From contig CAKRRJ010000001.1 of assembly GCA_934394615.1 (NCBI GenBank), forward strand, positions 1 to 64,000: a DNA stretch of 64,000 nt, in the 5' to 3' direction. Origin of the DNA: an uncultured Lachnospiraceae bacterium. GTDB lineage: Bacteria; Bacillota; Clostridia; Lachnospirales; Lachnospiraceae. The position numbers and the translations under genes are program-made. Shown here one piece after another: positions 1-8,720 of this stretch. The notes beneath the pieces were generated by a model. The model did no database searches. It was not told where the DNA came from and was given only the letters and a program-made list of their open reading frames with translations. Numbering within the stretch: position 1 is the stretch's first letter; each line of letters opens with the position of its first letter.

Positions 1-41
1 AACGGATGAAATTCAATATGTGGTTTTGAGGGTACATAGAT

Positions 42-73
42 GAGAGACTGGAAGAGATTCCGGTCTCTTTTTG
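42..73 (+). terminator. Rho-independent terminator of an upstream gene outside the window
   Basis: A 10-bp stem (44-53 with 58-67, GAGA loop, one G-T pair) is followed by five T. The gene it ends lies left of the window. Confidence 0.8.
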
Positions 74-144
74 CGTTTGTTACTTTTTGATTCCAGAATC
101 TCTGCAAATCATTTTCATCAATCATTTCAATATTTGAAGCATCA

Positions 145-173
145 TTGACATTCCATAAAAATCCTTTTAATAT
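145..173 (+). promoter_or_regulatory. Promoter of the MarR/MATE operon
   Basis: TTGACA (145-150), a 17-nt spacer and TAATAT (168-173) lie 39 bases before the MarR start. AT-rich sequence on both sides could hold an autoregulatory site, but no clear palindrome was found. Confidence 0.7.
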
Positions 174-211
174 ACTTAGGAACCGAAATATTTAAAGGAG
201 TTACGAAAAAT

Positions 212-655
212 ATGGAAACAGGAAAGATCATCAACCGGATCTCAAATCGGCTGCGCAGCCGGTCACAGGCGGTACATACAGAGCTCGGTATTGGCAGTGC
301 ACAGGGAAAGATTCTGAATTATGTGCTTGTGGAATCGGTGCATCACTCAGTTTATCAGAAGGATTTGGAAAAGGAATTTGGACTGCGGCCATCTACCATA
401 ACGGAAATGCTGAATGCATTGGAAGAAAAAGAACTGGTTGCCAGAATTACAGATGAGCAGGATGGGCGTTACAAGAAAATTGTTTTTACGGAAAAGGCGC
501 TGGTAATGAAAGACCGGATCCGGCAGGAGGTAGAGGGAACGGAAGCTTTGCTGCTGCAGGGAATCAGCCCGGAAGAACAGAAAGAATTTATGCGAATTGC
601 AGGGAAAATGCTCCGGAACCTGGAGCAGGATCAGGAGCATCGTGGAAAGGAGTAA
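212..655 (+). CDS. MarR-family transcriptional regulator
   Basis: A 147-residue protein with the MarR winged-helix layout. An N-terminal helix is followed by the HTH (residues about 45-75, with LRPSTITEMLNALEEKELV as recognition helix) and the beta-wing (about 78-95, ending in a DEQDGRYKKI-type hairpin), then a C-terminal dimerisation helix. The start follows AAAGGAG with good spacing. The stop overlaps the start of the MATE exporter gene (TAATG), so the two are translationally coupled. By analogy with other MarR/MATE pairs, it probably represses its own operon and is released by a small aromatic or drug ligand; that role is inferred. Family assignment is firm. Confidence 0.9.
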   Translation: METGKIINRISNRLRSRSQAVHTELGIGSAQGKILNYVLVESVHHSVYQKDLEKEFGLRPSTITEMLNALEEKELVARITDEQDGRYKKIVFTEKALVMKDRIRQEVEGTEALLLQGISPEEQKEFMRIAGKMLRNLEQDQEHRGKE

Positions 656-2013
656 TGGAAAGAATTATGAATACAAAAGATCATGAGCTGATGGCCAGAA
701 TGAAAGTTTCAAAAGCTGTGGCAACCATGGCAATACCGAGTGTCATCAGCAGCCTGGTTACAGTTGTATACAATATGGCAGACACGTTTTTTGTGGGACA
801 AACCGGAGATCCTCTTCAGGTTGCTGCAGTCAGCCTGACGAATCCGATTTTTATTTTGTTTATGGCATTTGCAAATATGTTTGGAATGGGCGGCAGTGCC
901 GTGGCATCGATTGCTTTGGGAGAACAGAATCAGAAGCGGATGCGAAATGTTTCGGCATTTATTACTTATGCTTCCCTGGTGACCGGTATCATATTTGCGG
1001 GTTTGCTGTTAGGATTTATGCGGCCAATCCTGACTGTATTTGGCGCAAATGAAGAAACTTATGCCTTTGCCAGAGGGTATGTCTTCCATATTTCTTATGG
1101 TGCGCCGTTTATCATCTGGTCAGCAGCTGCAAGCTTTGTAGTCCGTTCGGAAGGAGCCAGTAAAGAGGCTATGATTGGAAGTATGATCGGAACGATTGCC
1201 AACATTGTGCTGGATCCGATCCTTATCAGCGGATGTCATCTGGGGGCTGCAGGTGCTGCGGTTGCCACAACACTTGGAAATATAATGGCGAGCATCTATT
1301 ATTTATGGTATTTTGTGAAGAAAAGCCAGAATTTTTCAATCCGATTTTCAGATTTCACCTGTGCTGACAAGATCCTGAGCAGTATTTGTTTCTGTGGTTT
1401 GCCGACGGCAATTTTTTCCATGTTAATGAGTGTATCTACCATCATTTTAAATCAGATTCTGGTGGTATATGGCAATGCGCCGGTAGCGGCAATTGGAATT
1501 GTATTCAAGGCCAATATGTTTATCACATTTTTGCAGATGGGACTCGCAAACGGGGTACAGCCGCTTCTCGGCTATAATTTCGGTTCCGGTGACCGGAATC
1601 GTTTTCTGTCGATTGCATCATATACAAAGAAATGCTGTGTGGTGATCGGTGTTCTGGCAACTGTGCTATTTTTTGTATTGCGCAGGCAGATCATTGGATT
1701 GTTTATTCAGGATGAAGAAGTCATATATTATGGAGTGAAGATGTTGATTGCATATATGCTTTCTGGTCCGGTGATTGGAATTTTATTTATGAATATGAAT
1801 TGCATGCAGTCAATTGGCAAAGCATCCTGGGCGACCGTGCTGTCTGTACTGCGTCAGGGTCTGCTTCTGGTTCCGATTTTATTTCTTTTAAATACAATTG
1901 GCGGACTAAATGGTGTGATTTACGGGCAGGCGCTGACGGATTTCATTGCTGTGATTTTGTCGGTTGTATTGTGGGGAAAGTGTAAGGCACAGTTTTCCGC
2001 AAGAAAATCTTAA
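655..2013 (+). CDS. MATE family multidrug/cation antiporter
   Basis: A 452-residue membrane protein with about 12 hydrophobic segments and the MATE signature near the N-terminus (PSVISSLVTVVYNMADTFFVG). The MATE pattern recurs in the second half (GLANGVQPLLGYNFGSG). Length fits the DinF/NorM class of Na+ or H+ coupled exporters, which move cationic drugs or metabolites out of the cell. The ATG at 655 follows GGAAAGGAG and overlaps the MarR stop; an in-frame ATG at 667 is a less likely alternative. Substrate cannot be read from sequence. The MarR partner suggests inducible efflux. Confidence 0.92.
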   Translation: MERIMNTKDHELMARMKVSKAVATMAIPSVISSLVTVVYNMADTFFVGQTGDPLQVAAVSLTNPIFILFMAFANMFGMGGSAVASIALGEQNQKRMRNVSAFITYASLVTGIIFAGLLLGFMRPILTVFGANEETYAFARGYVFHISYGAPFIIWSAAASFVVRSEGASKEAMIGSMIGTIANIVLDPILISGCHLGAAGAAVATTLGNIMASIYYLWYFVKKSQNFSIRFSDFTCADKILSSICFCGLPTAIFSMLMSVSTIILNQILVVYGNAPVAAIGIVFKANMFITFLQMGLANGVQPLLGYNFGSGDRNRFLSIASYTKKCCVVIGVLATVLFFVLRRQIIGLFIQDEEVIYYGVKMLIAYMLSGPVIGILFMNMNCMQSIGKASWATVLSVLRQGLLLVPILFLLNTIGGLNGVIYGQALTDFIAVILSVVLWGKCKAQFSARKS

Positions 2014-2035
2014 ATCAATGTAAGGGAAAACCTAC

Positions 2036-2063
2036 TTGAACCGAAAAGATTCCATGCTATGAT
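2036..2063 (+). promoter_or_regulatory. Promoter of the DUF5722 gene
   Basis: TTGAAC (2036-2041) and TATGAT (2058-2063) are 16 nt apart, with a TGC extended -10 element. The start codon is 58 nt downstream of the -10. Confidence 0.6.
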
Positions 2064-2120
2064 AGTAGGGAAAAACGGGAAGATTCCCGGGTACATGACT
2101 GAGATTGGAGGCAGAAGAGT

Positions 2121-3851
2121 TTGAGGAAAATATGGAAATGCTGGATCTCTTTGTGCTGTATGGCCGCAGTCTTTGCGGGAGCAGGAAGAGTGACAGCTAT
2201 GGCAGATGAGACGACAGCGGAAACAGCTGCAGTACAGACAGAAGCAGCAAAACCTGCGCCGACCGAGTTTGCGCACATTACCAGCTGTGAGGTAACTGGA
2301 GGCAGCCAGGTAACGATCAAGGGCCAGGTGGAGGGAAGCTTTTCAGACCCGGCATATTACGATAATTACCTGTATCTGTTTGAAATGAAGCCATATCAGC
2401 GCGATTTAAAAGGGCGGACGGATTATGCAGCCTGGATCACAAAAGGTGATGAACTTTCGTTTCAGCTTCCATTAAACCATGGAACGCAGGAGGATCGGCT
2501 GTATTCCAGTTTTGTTGTGGCTGTTTATGATGGCAGCGAGTATACCATTGTGAGCAATGAGGCGTATGTAACGAACCCGGAGAGTGTAGCAAAGTACACG
2601 GATGTTTATAAATCCGGGCAGACGAAGAAAGGACTTCTCATTCAGACAACGCCGGCAATGTTGTCCGATGCATTTGCGCTTGGTGTCAACCATGTGATTG
2701 TTAACATTCCATTTAACCATATTTTAGGCAGCGGTATTGATTATGAATATGATGGAAAAACCTATCATTTCAATAAAGATGTCCTTGCTGTGTATGATGA
2801 TACGATTAAGCGAATGTCGGAAAAAGATATGACAGTGACTGCGGTTATCTTAAATGGATGGAACGACAGCACACCGCAGCTCTACTATCCGGGTGTCACA
2901 AAGCAGTCGGCATCTGTGGCGAACTACTATGGCTTCCATGTTGCAACAGAAGACGGTTATGAATCTTTGCGGGCGATCGCGGCATTTCTGGCAGACCGCT
3001 ATGGCAGCAAGTCATCTCCATATGGAAGAGTTTCAAACTGGGTTATTGGAAATGAGATTAACAACCAGCTTTGGAATTATATGGGACCGATGAGCCTGGA
3101 TAGCTATATCAATGAGTATCAGCGGGCGTTTCGCGTGTTCTACACGGCGATTCGCAGTACCAGTCAGACCAGCCGCGTATTTTTCTCGACAGATTATAAC
3201 TGGAACCATGAGGCAGATGGCAGTTTAAAATATAATGCAAAAGATCTGCTGGATGCATTTAATAACAAGATGATTCCGGGTGGTTCCATGGACTGGGGAC
3301 TGGCGTATCATCCATACTCCATTCCGCTGACAGAGCCGGAGTTCTGGAATGACCGCGAGACCGGACTCATCACAGATGCTGCGTCATCACCAGTGGTGAA
3401 TATGCTGAATTTAAGTGTTCTAACCGATTACCTGCAGCAGGCTCAGTTCCGCACCCGTTCTGGTGAAGTACGGCATGTCATCCTTTCTGAGCAGGGATTT
3501 ACTTCTACAAGCGCAACCCGCGGCACGACAGAAGATCTGCAGGCAGCAGCGATTGCGTATGCGTATTATATTGCGGATAGCAATCCGTATATCGATGCTT
3601 TTATTATGAGCCGCCAGGTGGATGCACCATCGGAGATGGCAGTATCTCAGGCATTTGGTTTGTGGCACTGCGATACCAGTAAAGCAAATGATATTGTGGC
3701 AACGATGCAGAAGCCATCCTGGCTTGTATATAAAAATATCGATAACCGCTCCACTACATTGGAAACGACCGCGAAGTACAAAGCACTCATCGGGATTAGC
3801 AAGTGGAGTGATGTAATACCGAACTTCCGCTGGAGAAGCCTGGAAAAATAA
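2121..3851 (+). CDS. Secreted DUF5722-type protein with glycoside-hydrolase-like fold
   Basis: A 576-residue protein. The TTG start is chosen because GGAGGCAGAAG lies just upstream and the product opens with a signal peptide (basic start, hydrophobic core, cleavage near residue 28 after VTAMA). A beta-rich N-terminal region (about 50-150) is followed by a TIM-barrel-like domain. In it, NWVIGNEINNQ and SEQGFTS resemble the acid/base and nucleophile strands of clan-A glycoside hydrolases (E in GNE; E in SEQ). I recognise the protein as DUF5722. Enzymatic activity is inferred and the substrate unknown. It is monocistronic, between its own promoter and a strong terminator. Confidence 0.8.
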   Translation: MRKIWKCWISLCCMAAVFAGAGRVTAMADETTAETAAVQTEAAKPAPTEFAHITSCEVTGGSQVTIKGQVEGSFSDPAYYDNYLYLFEMKPYQRDLKGRTDYAAWITKGDELSFQLPLNHGTQEDRLYSSFVVAVYDGSEYTIVSNEAYVTNPESVAKYTDVYKSGQTKKGLLIQTTPAMLSDAFALGVNHVIVNIPFNHILGSGIDYEYDGKTYHFNKDVLAVYDDTIKRMSEKDMTVTAVILNGWNDSTPQLYYPGVTKQSASVANYYGFHVATEDGYESLRAIAAFLADRYGSKSSPYGRVSNWVIGNEINNQLWNYMGPMSLDSYINEYQRAFRVFYTAIRSTSQTSRVFFSTDYNWNHEADGSLKYNAKDLLDAFNNKMIPGGSMDWGLAYHPYSIPLTEPEFWNDRETGLITDAASSPVVNMLNLSVLTDYLQQAQFRTRSGEVRHVILSEQGFTSTSATRGTTEDLQAAAIAYAYYIADSNPYIDAFIMSRQVDAPSEMAVSQAFGLWHCDTSKANDIVATMQKPSWLVYKNIDNRSTTLETTAKYKALIGISKWSDVIPNFRWRSLEK

Positions 3852-3904
3852 TTTCAGGCAGAATAAAAAACTACAGAAAAGGTCATAGAAACAGATGGCA
3901 AAAG

Positions 3905-3956
3905 AACACACTGGATTTAGTAGTCCTTTCCGGACCGCCAAAACCAGTGTGTTTTT
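3905..3956 (+). terminator. Terminator after the DUF5722 gene
   Basis: AACACACTGG (3905-3914) pairs with CCAGTGTGTT (3944-3953) around a smaller internal hairpin, followed by a T-run. Confidence 0.85.
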
Positions 3957-4015
3957 ATTCTTTTGAGAATATAAAAATGGCTGAAAAAATAAATTAAAAA
4001 AAATTTGAAAATGGC

Positions 4016-4044
4016 TTGACAAAATAGACTCTATATCATATAAT
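4016..4044 (+). promoter_or_regulatory. Consensus promoter of the tRNA cluster
   Basis: Perfect TTGACA (4016-4021), a 17-nt spacer and perfect TATAAT (4039-4044). It is the strongest promoter in the window, as expected for stable RNA. Confidence 0.92.
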
Positions 4045-4074
4045 ATCCTCGTTGCCTGTCAACGAGCAGCGTAT

Positions 4075-4147
4075 TCCTCGATAGCTCAGTCGGTAGAGCA
4101 CGCGGCTGTTAACCGCGCTGTCGTAGGTTCAAGTCCTACTCGGGGAG
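4075..4147 (+). tRNA. tRNA-Asn (anticodon GTT)
   Basis: Cloverleaf of 73 nt: acceptor arm TCCTCGA (4075-4081) pairs with TCGGGGA (4140-4146), discriminator G at 4147. The anticodon stem is CGCGG/CCGCG with GTT at 4108-4110, and the T-loop contains TTCAAGT. CCA is not encoded. First of three tRNAs in one transcript. Confidence 0.96.
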
Positions 4148-4185
4148 CTCACATATTATATGTGCCAAACAAGTTTATATGAAGA

Positions 4186-4257
4186 GGCCCCATGGTCAAG
4201 CGGTTAAGACATCGCCCTTTCACGGCGGTAACACGAGTTCGAATCTCGTTGGGGTCA
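4186..4257 (+). tRNA. tRNA-Glu (anticodon TTC)
   Basis: Acceptor GGCCCCA (4186-4192) pairs with TGGGGTC (4250-4256), discriminator A at 4257. The anticodon TTC is at 4219-4221 in a CTTTCAC loop. CCA is not encoded. Confidence 0.96.
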
Positions 4258-4290
4258 TTTATCAGAGAAATCTGATAAGCAATTAAATAT

Positions 4291-4361
4291 GGCGACATAG
4301 CCAAGTGGTAAGGCGTGGGTCTGCAACACCCTGATCACCAGTTCAAATCTGGTTGTCGCCT
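4291..4361 (+). tRNA. tRNA-Cys (anticodon GCA)
   Basis: Acceptor GGCGACA (4291-4297) pairs with TGTCGCC (4354-4360), discriminator T at 4361. The anticodon GCA is at 4323-4325. The small D-loop is typical of tRNA-Cys. CCA is not encoded. Confidence 0.95.
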
Positions 4362-4365
4362 CTAA

Positions 4366-4394
4366 GGAATCATCGAAAGATGGTTCCTTTTTTT
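4366..4394 (+). terminator. Terminator of the tRNA cluster
   Basis: A 9-bp stem (4366-4374 with 4379-4387, GAAA loop) followed by seven T, starting four bases after tRNA-Cys. Confidence 0.92.
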
Positions 4395-4435
4395 GTTCTA
4401 AATCAAAAGCAATACATTGTGAATGATACAATCTA

Positions 4436-4464
4436 TTGACTTTGATTTCGCCCTGTGCTAGTAT
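4436..4464 (+). promoter_or_regulatory. Promoter of the isocitrate dehydrogenase-like gene
   Basis: TTGACT (4436-4441), a 17-nt spacer and TAGTAT (4459-4464), with a TGC extended -10. Confidence 0.75.
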
Positions 4465-4508
4465 TTGAAAAAATAAAAACCAGAGGACAGAAATCAGGAG
4501 GTCATAGA

Positions 4509-5510
4509 ATGAAGAGAACAGTCACGGTGTTTAAGGGAGATGGTATCGGACCGGAAATCACGGATTGCGTGCTGGAGATTTTGCAGGCAGCAGGCGCTGA
4601 TCTGGATTATGAGATTTATAATGTTGGAGAAGCAGAGTGGAAGAAGAATGGCGCGTTGATTCCGGAAGAAGCATATGCTTCATTTGACAGGAATCATGTG
4701 TTGCTGAAATCTCCGATCACAACTCCGATCGGTCATGGTTTCCGTTCCCTGAACGTAACGCTGCGAAAGAAATATGACCTCTATGCCAATATTCGTCCTG
4801 CGAAATCCAATATCGCGGTTGAGACTCCGTTCCGTGATGTTGACATGGTCATTTTCCGGGAGAATACGGAAGATCTTTACGTTGGCGTGGAAGAGCAGAT
4901 CGATGAGAATACGGTTCATGCGACCAAGATTATTACGCGAAAAGCAAGTACCCGCATTATTCGTGATGCGTTTGAGTATGCGAAGGCTCATGAACGGAAA
5001 AAAGTGACCTGCGTACACAAGGCCAACATCCTGAAAATGTCCGATGGCCTGTTTTTAAGCATTTTTAATGAAATCGCGAAAGAGTATCCGGAGATTGAGC
5101 ATAACGATAAGATTATTGATAATACTTGTATGCAGATGGTTATGAATCCGAAGCAGTTTGACATCATCGTGACACCGAATTTGTATGGCGATCTGCTGTC
5201 AGATCTGGCGAGCGGTCTGATTGGCGGACTTGGCCTTCTGCCGTCCAGCAACCTGGGAACAGATTACGCGATGTTTGAGGCGGTTCACGGCAGCGCGCCG
5301 GATATTGCCGGACAGCATATCGCGAATCCGACCGCATTTCTGTGGTCGGCCTGCATGATGCTGGAGTATCTGGGACAGCGTGAGTGCGCGGCAAAGATCC
5401 GTAAGGCAGTCGACGCAGTGCTGGAGGAGGGCACATGTCTGACACCGGATTTGCACGGAACGGCAACGACCAAGATGTACCGGGATGCAATCATTCAGAA
5501 ATTGAATTAA
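4509..5510 (+). CDS. NAD-type isocitrate/isopropylmalate dehydrogenase family protein
   Basis: A 333-residue beta-decarboxylating dehydrogenase. The ATG at 4509 follows AGGAGG; an in-frame GTG at 4455 lies within the promoter and is rejected. The N-terminal FKGDGIGPEI strand starts the fold. SLNVTLRKKYDLYANIRP holds the substrate-binding serine and arginines, ENTEDLYVGVE is typical of isocitrate rather than isopropylmalate enzymes, and NLYGDLLSDLASGLIGGLG carries the metal-binding aspartates. HGSAPDIAGQHIANPTA is the NAD-binding loop. Likely reaction: isocitrate to 2-oxoglutarate with NAD+, feeding glutamate synthesis in an incomplete TCA cycle. No citrate synthase or aconitase gene is adjacent. 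Monocistronic. Confidence 0.88.
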   Translation: MKRTVTVFKGDGIGPEITDCVLEILQAAGADLDYEIYNVGEAEWKKNGALIPEEAYASFDRNHVLLKSPITTPIGHGFRSLNVTLRKKYDLYANIRPAKSNIAVETPFRDVDMVIFRENTEDLYVGVEEQIDENTVHATKIITRKASTRIIRDAFEYAKAHERKKVTCVHKANILKMSDGLFLSIFNEIAKEYPEIEHNDKIIDNTCMQMVMNPKQFDIIVTPNLYGDLLSDLASGLIGGLGLLPSSNLGTDYAMFEAVHGSAPDIAGQHIANPTAFLWSACMMLEYLGQRECAAKIRKAVDAVLEEGTCLTPDLHGTATTKMYRDAIIQKLN

Positions 5511-5523
5511 GAACTGGCAAAAT

Positions 5524-5555
5524 AAGAAGTTCACTGAAAAGTGGGCTTCTTTTTT
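5524..5555 (+). terminator. Terminator after the isocitrate dehydrogenase-like gene
   Basis: A 12-bp stem with two G-T pairs (5524-5535 with 5540-5551, GAAA loop) running into T residues. A degenerate copy of the post-terminator repeat begins in this T-tract at 5554. Confidence 0.9.
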
Positions 5556-5577
5556 GTTTCATAGGAAATGGAACCCT
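5554..5577 (+). repeat. Degenerate copy of the post-terminator stem-loop repeat
   Basis: The left arm (5554-5565) is identical to that of the 59330 copy, and the right arm is only partly kept (CCCT at 5574-5577). As in the other two copies, it begins inside a terminator T-tract. Confidence 0.5.
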
Positions 5578-5613
5578 GTTGAAAAAATTGCACCATGGCT
5601 TTCTGAAATAATA

Positions 5614-5622
5614 TGGTATAAT
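5614..5622 (+). promoter_or_regulatory. Extended -10 promoter upstream of the zinc-ribbon gene
   Basis: TGG followed by TATAAT (5617-5622). No good -35 is visible at 17 nt, so the extended -10 would have to compensate. It leaves a leader of about 100 nt in which nothing was recognised. Confidence 0.55.
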
Positions 5623-5725
5623 GTAATGAGTGCAAGAGAGCCTAAAGCATGCTTGCGCGGTTGCGGCGAACGACAATGCAATGGGGTGACATGAGTCACG
5701 AGAGTGAGCGCGGAAACTGAGAGAA

Positions 5726-6454
5726 ATGGAGCAGAGTTTTATGAATGATAATCAGGTTATGGCGGTTATGATTGTGGTGGCAATGCTGCTGATTGTGGTC
5801 ATTGCTGTTGTAAAAATACGGCGCAGAATGAGGCGTTTTCTCAATTCTGCGGAAGTGTGCCTGGTCCGGGAACTGGTTCGCAGTGCCCAGAACGGGGAAC
5901 TGCAGCAGGAAGAGCAGCCCAAGTCCCTTGGCGGTATGACCAGTATTTATTTGCCGCAGATTCTGCGGGATTTTCCGGAATTTAACTGGGAAGAGCTGCG
6001 GGCTGAGGTGGAACAGTTTGTAAAGGAACTGCTAGAAACAAAAAATGTGTGGTCCGCTGGGGCGGTCCGCATTCATAAAACGGTGATCAGCCGCTACCAG
6101 AAGTATAACGGCACAGCAAGTATCCTCTGCGAGACGGCAGCAGAATACTGGACAAAGGCAGAAAATCAGGAAAATAGTCAGACGACGGCACGTAATGTGC
6201 GCCAAAGCGCAAAGGGTCAGCATGGGCAGAACGACGCGGCGCAGCAGACGCGTAAAAAACAGACGGTCTGTGAGGCAGAACTGATTTATGTGTATAATTC
6301 CAGTCTTTCAGGAACTGCCGCTTCCCTGGTGTGTCCAAACTGCGGAGCTCCGGTGGAGGAGCTTGGTGTGAAAAAGTGCCGTTACTGTGGGTCTGTTCTG
6401 GAGGTGTCCGGGGCAAGATCATGGAAAGTCCAGAATGTCCGGGAACGGAATTAA
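5726..6454 (+). CDS. Membrane-anchored zinc-ribbon protein with Tim44-like region
   Basis: 242 residues. One N-terminal transmembrane helix (about 10-30) is followed by a basic stretch (KIRRRMRRF). A folded region at about 70-140 (FPEFNWEELRAEVEQFVKEL onward) resembles the Tim44/MlaC-like domain, and a Gln-rich linker leads to a C-terminal rubredoxin-like knuckle (CPNCG at about 210 and CRYCG at about 225), probably binding one zinc. An ATG at 5741 is an alternative start. Function is unknown; the layout suggests an inner-membrane protein with a cytoplasmic binding domain. Family resemblance is moderate and was judged by eye. Confidence 0.65.
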   Translation: MEQSFMNDNQVMAVMIVVAMLLIVVIAVVKIRRRMRRFLNSAEVCLVRELVRSAQNGELQQEEQPKSLGGMTSIYLPQILRDFPEFNWEELRAEVEQFVKELLETKNVWSAGAVRIHKTVISRYQKYNGTASILCETAAEYWTKAENQENSQTTARNVRQSAKGQHGQNDAAQQTRKKQTVCEAELIYVYNSSLSGTAASLVCPNCGAPVEELGVKKCRYCGSVLEVSGARSWKVQNVRERN

Positions 6455-6492
6455 GGATAGTATGAATAATATAGAAACGAAAAAACGGTATA

Positions 6493-6521
6493 TTGATTCC
6501 GGGAACGGCTCACGCTATAAT
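6493..6521 (+). promoter_or_regulatory. Promoter of the DUF2156 gene
   Basis: TTGATT (6493-6498), a 17-nt spacer and TATAAT (6516-6521), 55 nt before the first possible start. Confidence 0.75.
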
Positions 6522-6576
6522 AGGAAAGAGTGACGAAGAGGAAAAAAGAAAAGGCAGAGCGGGAGACTCTGTCTAA

Positions 6577-7518
6577 ATGGAAGGAACAGAAATAGAAATG
6601 ACAGATTTAAAATTTAAACCAGTTGAAGCGGAAGATATGAAGGTGCTGGCGCCGTATTTTGGCCTGCGCCCGAACAAGACCTGTGACAGCGTGCCGCTGG
6701 ACAGCTTCATCTGGCGAAAATATTATCATGTGCGGTATGCCATTCATGAAAATAAGGCGCTTTTATGGCTGATGAAGGAAGATGGCGTGATGCACAGTGC
6801 TATGCCGCTTTGCAAAGAGGAGGACCTGAAAAAATATTTTGATATGACAGTGGAGTATTTTAATCAGGTGCTTCATATTCCGTTTAAGATTTACCTGGCT
6901 GATGAGGAAGCTGTAGAGTTTCTTCATCTGAAGGAATCGGAAGACTTTGTAGTGACCGAACAGGAGGATTTAAAAGATTACCTGTACGATGGTGAGGCTA
7001 TGCGGAAGCTTTCCGGAAAGAAACTTCATAAGAAGAAAAATCATCTGAATGCGTTTCTGAAAGAATATGAGGGCCGTTATGAGTTCCGCCGTCTCTGCTG
7101 TTCAGACCGGGATGATGTATGGCGATTCCTGGACCGTTGGAGAGAGCGCAAGGGTGATGAGGTAGAGGAGCATCTGGATTATGAAGTGGAGGGAATCCAT
7201 GAGATCCTGAAACAGTGCCTGGATCTGGATATCCGCATGTCTGGCGTGTACATTGACGGAAAGCTGGAGGCATTTACCATTGGAAGCTACAATCAGGCGG
7301 AAAATATGGCGGTGATTCATATTGAAAAGGCGAACCCGGAAATTCGTGGTCTGTATCAGTTCATCAACCAGCAGTTTCTGGTACAGGAATTCCCGGATGT
7401 GACGCTGGTAAACCGGGAAGATGACCTGGGACAGGAGGGTCTGCGCCATGCCAAGATGTCTTACAATCCATGCGGATTTGCAAGAAAATATCTGGTGCAG
7501 CAGAAGAATTTCAAATAG
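6577..7518 (+). CDS. DUF2156 (MprF C-terminal-like, GNAT-fold) protein
   Basis: A 313-residue soluble protein matching DUF2156, the GNAT-like fold that transfers aminoacyl groups to lipids in MprF. Recognisable parts are the N-terminal PYFGLRPNKTCDSVPLDSF and the central KKLHKKKNHLNAFL, the usual basic segment before the acceptor site. The C-terminal DLGQEGLRHAKMSYNP is also conserved in the family. Unlike MprF it has no membrane domain, so lipid lysylation is not implied; acyl or aminoacyl transfer is the family-level guess. An in-frame ATG at 6598 is an alternative start. A second GNAT-fold gene follows after 29 nt, suggesting an operon. Confidence 0.8.
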   Translation: MEGTEIEMTDLKFKPVEAEDMKVLAPYFGLRPNKTCDSVPLDSFIWRKYYHVRYAIHENKALLWLMKEDGVMHSAMPLCKEEDLKKYFDMTVEYFNQVLHIPFKIYLADEEAVEFLHLKESEDFVVTEQEDLKDYLYDGEAMRKLSGKKLHKKKNHLNAFLKEYEGRYEFRRLCCSDRDDVWRFLDRWRERKGDEVEEHLDYEVEGIHEILKQCLDLDIRMSGVYIDGKLEAFTIGSYNQAENMAVIHIEKANPEIRGLYQFINQQFLVQEFPDVTLVNREDDLGQEGLRHAKMSYNPCGFARKYLVQQKNFK

Positions 7519-7547
7519 AATTTGTGTTGTGAAAAAGAGAGGCGGCT

Positions 7548-8666
7548 ATGATAAGATATCTGGATAATCAGGAAAAGGGTCGGACAAAGGATTTGTGGCG
7601 GGAGGCATTCCCGGAGGATTCTGAGGACTTTCTGGATTACTATGATCAGGAGAAAATGAGCATAAACCAGGTGCTGGTTCGGGAAGAGGACGGTGTCATT
7701 CAGTCGATGCTTCACCAGAATCCTTATCGGCTGCAGGTGCGGGACACGTTCTGGAGTGTAGATTATATTGTGGCGGTGGCCACCCGGACCGATATGCGGC
7801 ATCGCGGTTACATGCGCAGCCTGCTGATCCGGATGATGACGCATATGCGGGAGCAGCAGATGCCGTTCTGTTTTCTGATGCCGGCGGCAGAGGCAATTTA
7901 CACGCCGTTTCAGTTTGCGTTTATCTATGACCAGCCAGTCTGGAATCTGAAAGAGGATATAAAACTGAAGCATACTTCTATAGAAGAAACGGTGCCAGCA
8001 GGGAACATGATGGGAATGGACGTGGCGGACAAACTGGTGCAGCAGATACAACCGATACAGATGGCGGCCGACTGGATGCAGCAATGGCTGGAACAGCGCT
8101 ATGAGGTATTTACGAAGCGTGATACCGATTATGTAACCAGCCTGATCAGAGAAGTGAAGAGTGAACTGGGCAGCCTGGATTTTCTTTATGATCAGAAACA
8201 GCTTGTGGGAATTCAGAGTATCTGGGGGTGCAAAGAAAAGGAACAGCGCCTTTTGTATACAGAAGACGGTTATTCGGAGCTGGAAAAGAAAAAGCCGGCC
8301 ATTATGGCCCGGCTCATTACACTGGAAACCTTTGTGCCGGTGATTCATTTGAAAGAAGACGCGGAGACGGAGCAGTTTACGGTCTGCCTGGAACTGGAGG
8401 ACTCGCTGATTCCGCAGAATGATGGACACTTTATCTGGACCCTGGATCATAATGGATCCCAGCTTGAGAAACTGACCGGCCAGATCGGAACTATGGAAGA
8501 GGCACTGGCCCAGACGGAGTGGGAAACTGACCGTGTGCTGCATCTGAAAATTGAGGAGCTGACGCAGTGGCTGTTCGGTTATCGTATACCAGAGGCTGTA
8601 AAGCAGTATGCCGGGGCAGAACAGATTGATGTGCTGAGCCGGATCTTCCTCGATGAGGTTGTATAG
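7548..8666 (+). CDS. Eis-like GNAT N-acetyltransferase
   Basis: 372 residues laid out as in the Eis family. The N-terminal GNAT domain has VDYIVAVATRTDMRHRGYM, the acetyl-CoA binding R-x-x-G-x segment at about residues 80-88. A second GNAT-like half follows, then a C-terminal SCP2-like domain. Eis enzymes acetylate amines on aminoglycosides or peptides; the substrate here is unknown. The start follows GAGAGGCGG. It lies 29 nt after the DUF2156 gene and 54 nt before the sirtuin, so acylation and deacylation activities sit side by side, although no shared substrate is shown. Confidence 0.85.
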   Translation: MIRYLDNQEKGRTKDLWREAFPEDSEDFLDYYDQEKMSINQVLVREEDGVIQSMLHQNPYRLQVRDTFWSVDYIVAVATRTDMRHRGYMRSLLIRMMTHMREQQMPFCFLMPAAEAIYTPFQFAFIYDQPVWNLKEDIKLKHTSIEETVPAGNMMGMDVADKLVQQIQPIQMAADWMQQWLEQRYEVFTKRDTDYVTSLIREVKSELGSLDFLYDQKQLVGIQSIWGCKEKEQRLLYTEDGYSELEKKKPAIMARLITLETFVPVIHLKEDAETEQFTVCLELEDSLIPQNDGHFIWTLDHNGSQLEKLTGQIGTMEEALAQTEWETDRVLHLKIEELTQWLFGYRIPEAVKQYAGAEQIDVLSRIFLDEVV

Positions 8667-8669
8667 AGG

Positions 8670-8694
8670 TAACTGTGAGGGTACTGAACAGTTA
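8670..8694 (+). repeat. 25-bp inverted repeat in the sirtuin leader (copy 1)
   Basis: TAACTGT (8670-8676) and ACAGTTA (8688-8694) flank an 11-nt spacer. A 25-bp copy with 21 identical positions occurs at 56780-56804, also 26-27 nt before a start codon. Confidence 0.6.
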
Positions 8695-8720
8695 TGTATA
8701 GAGAAAAGAAAGGAGCGGGA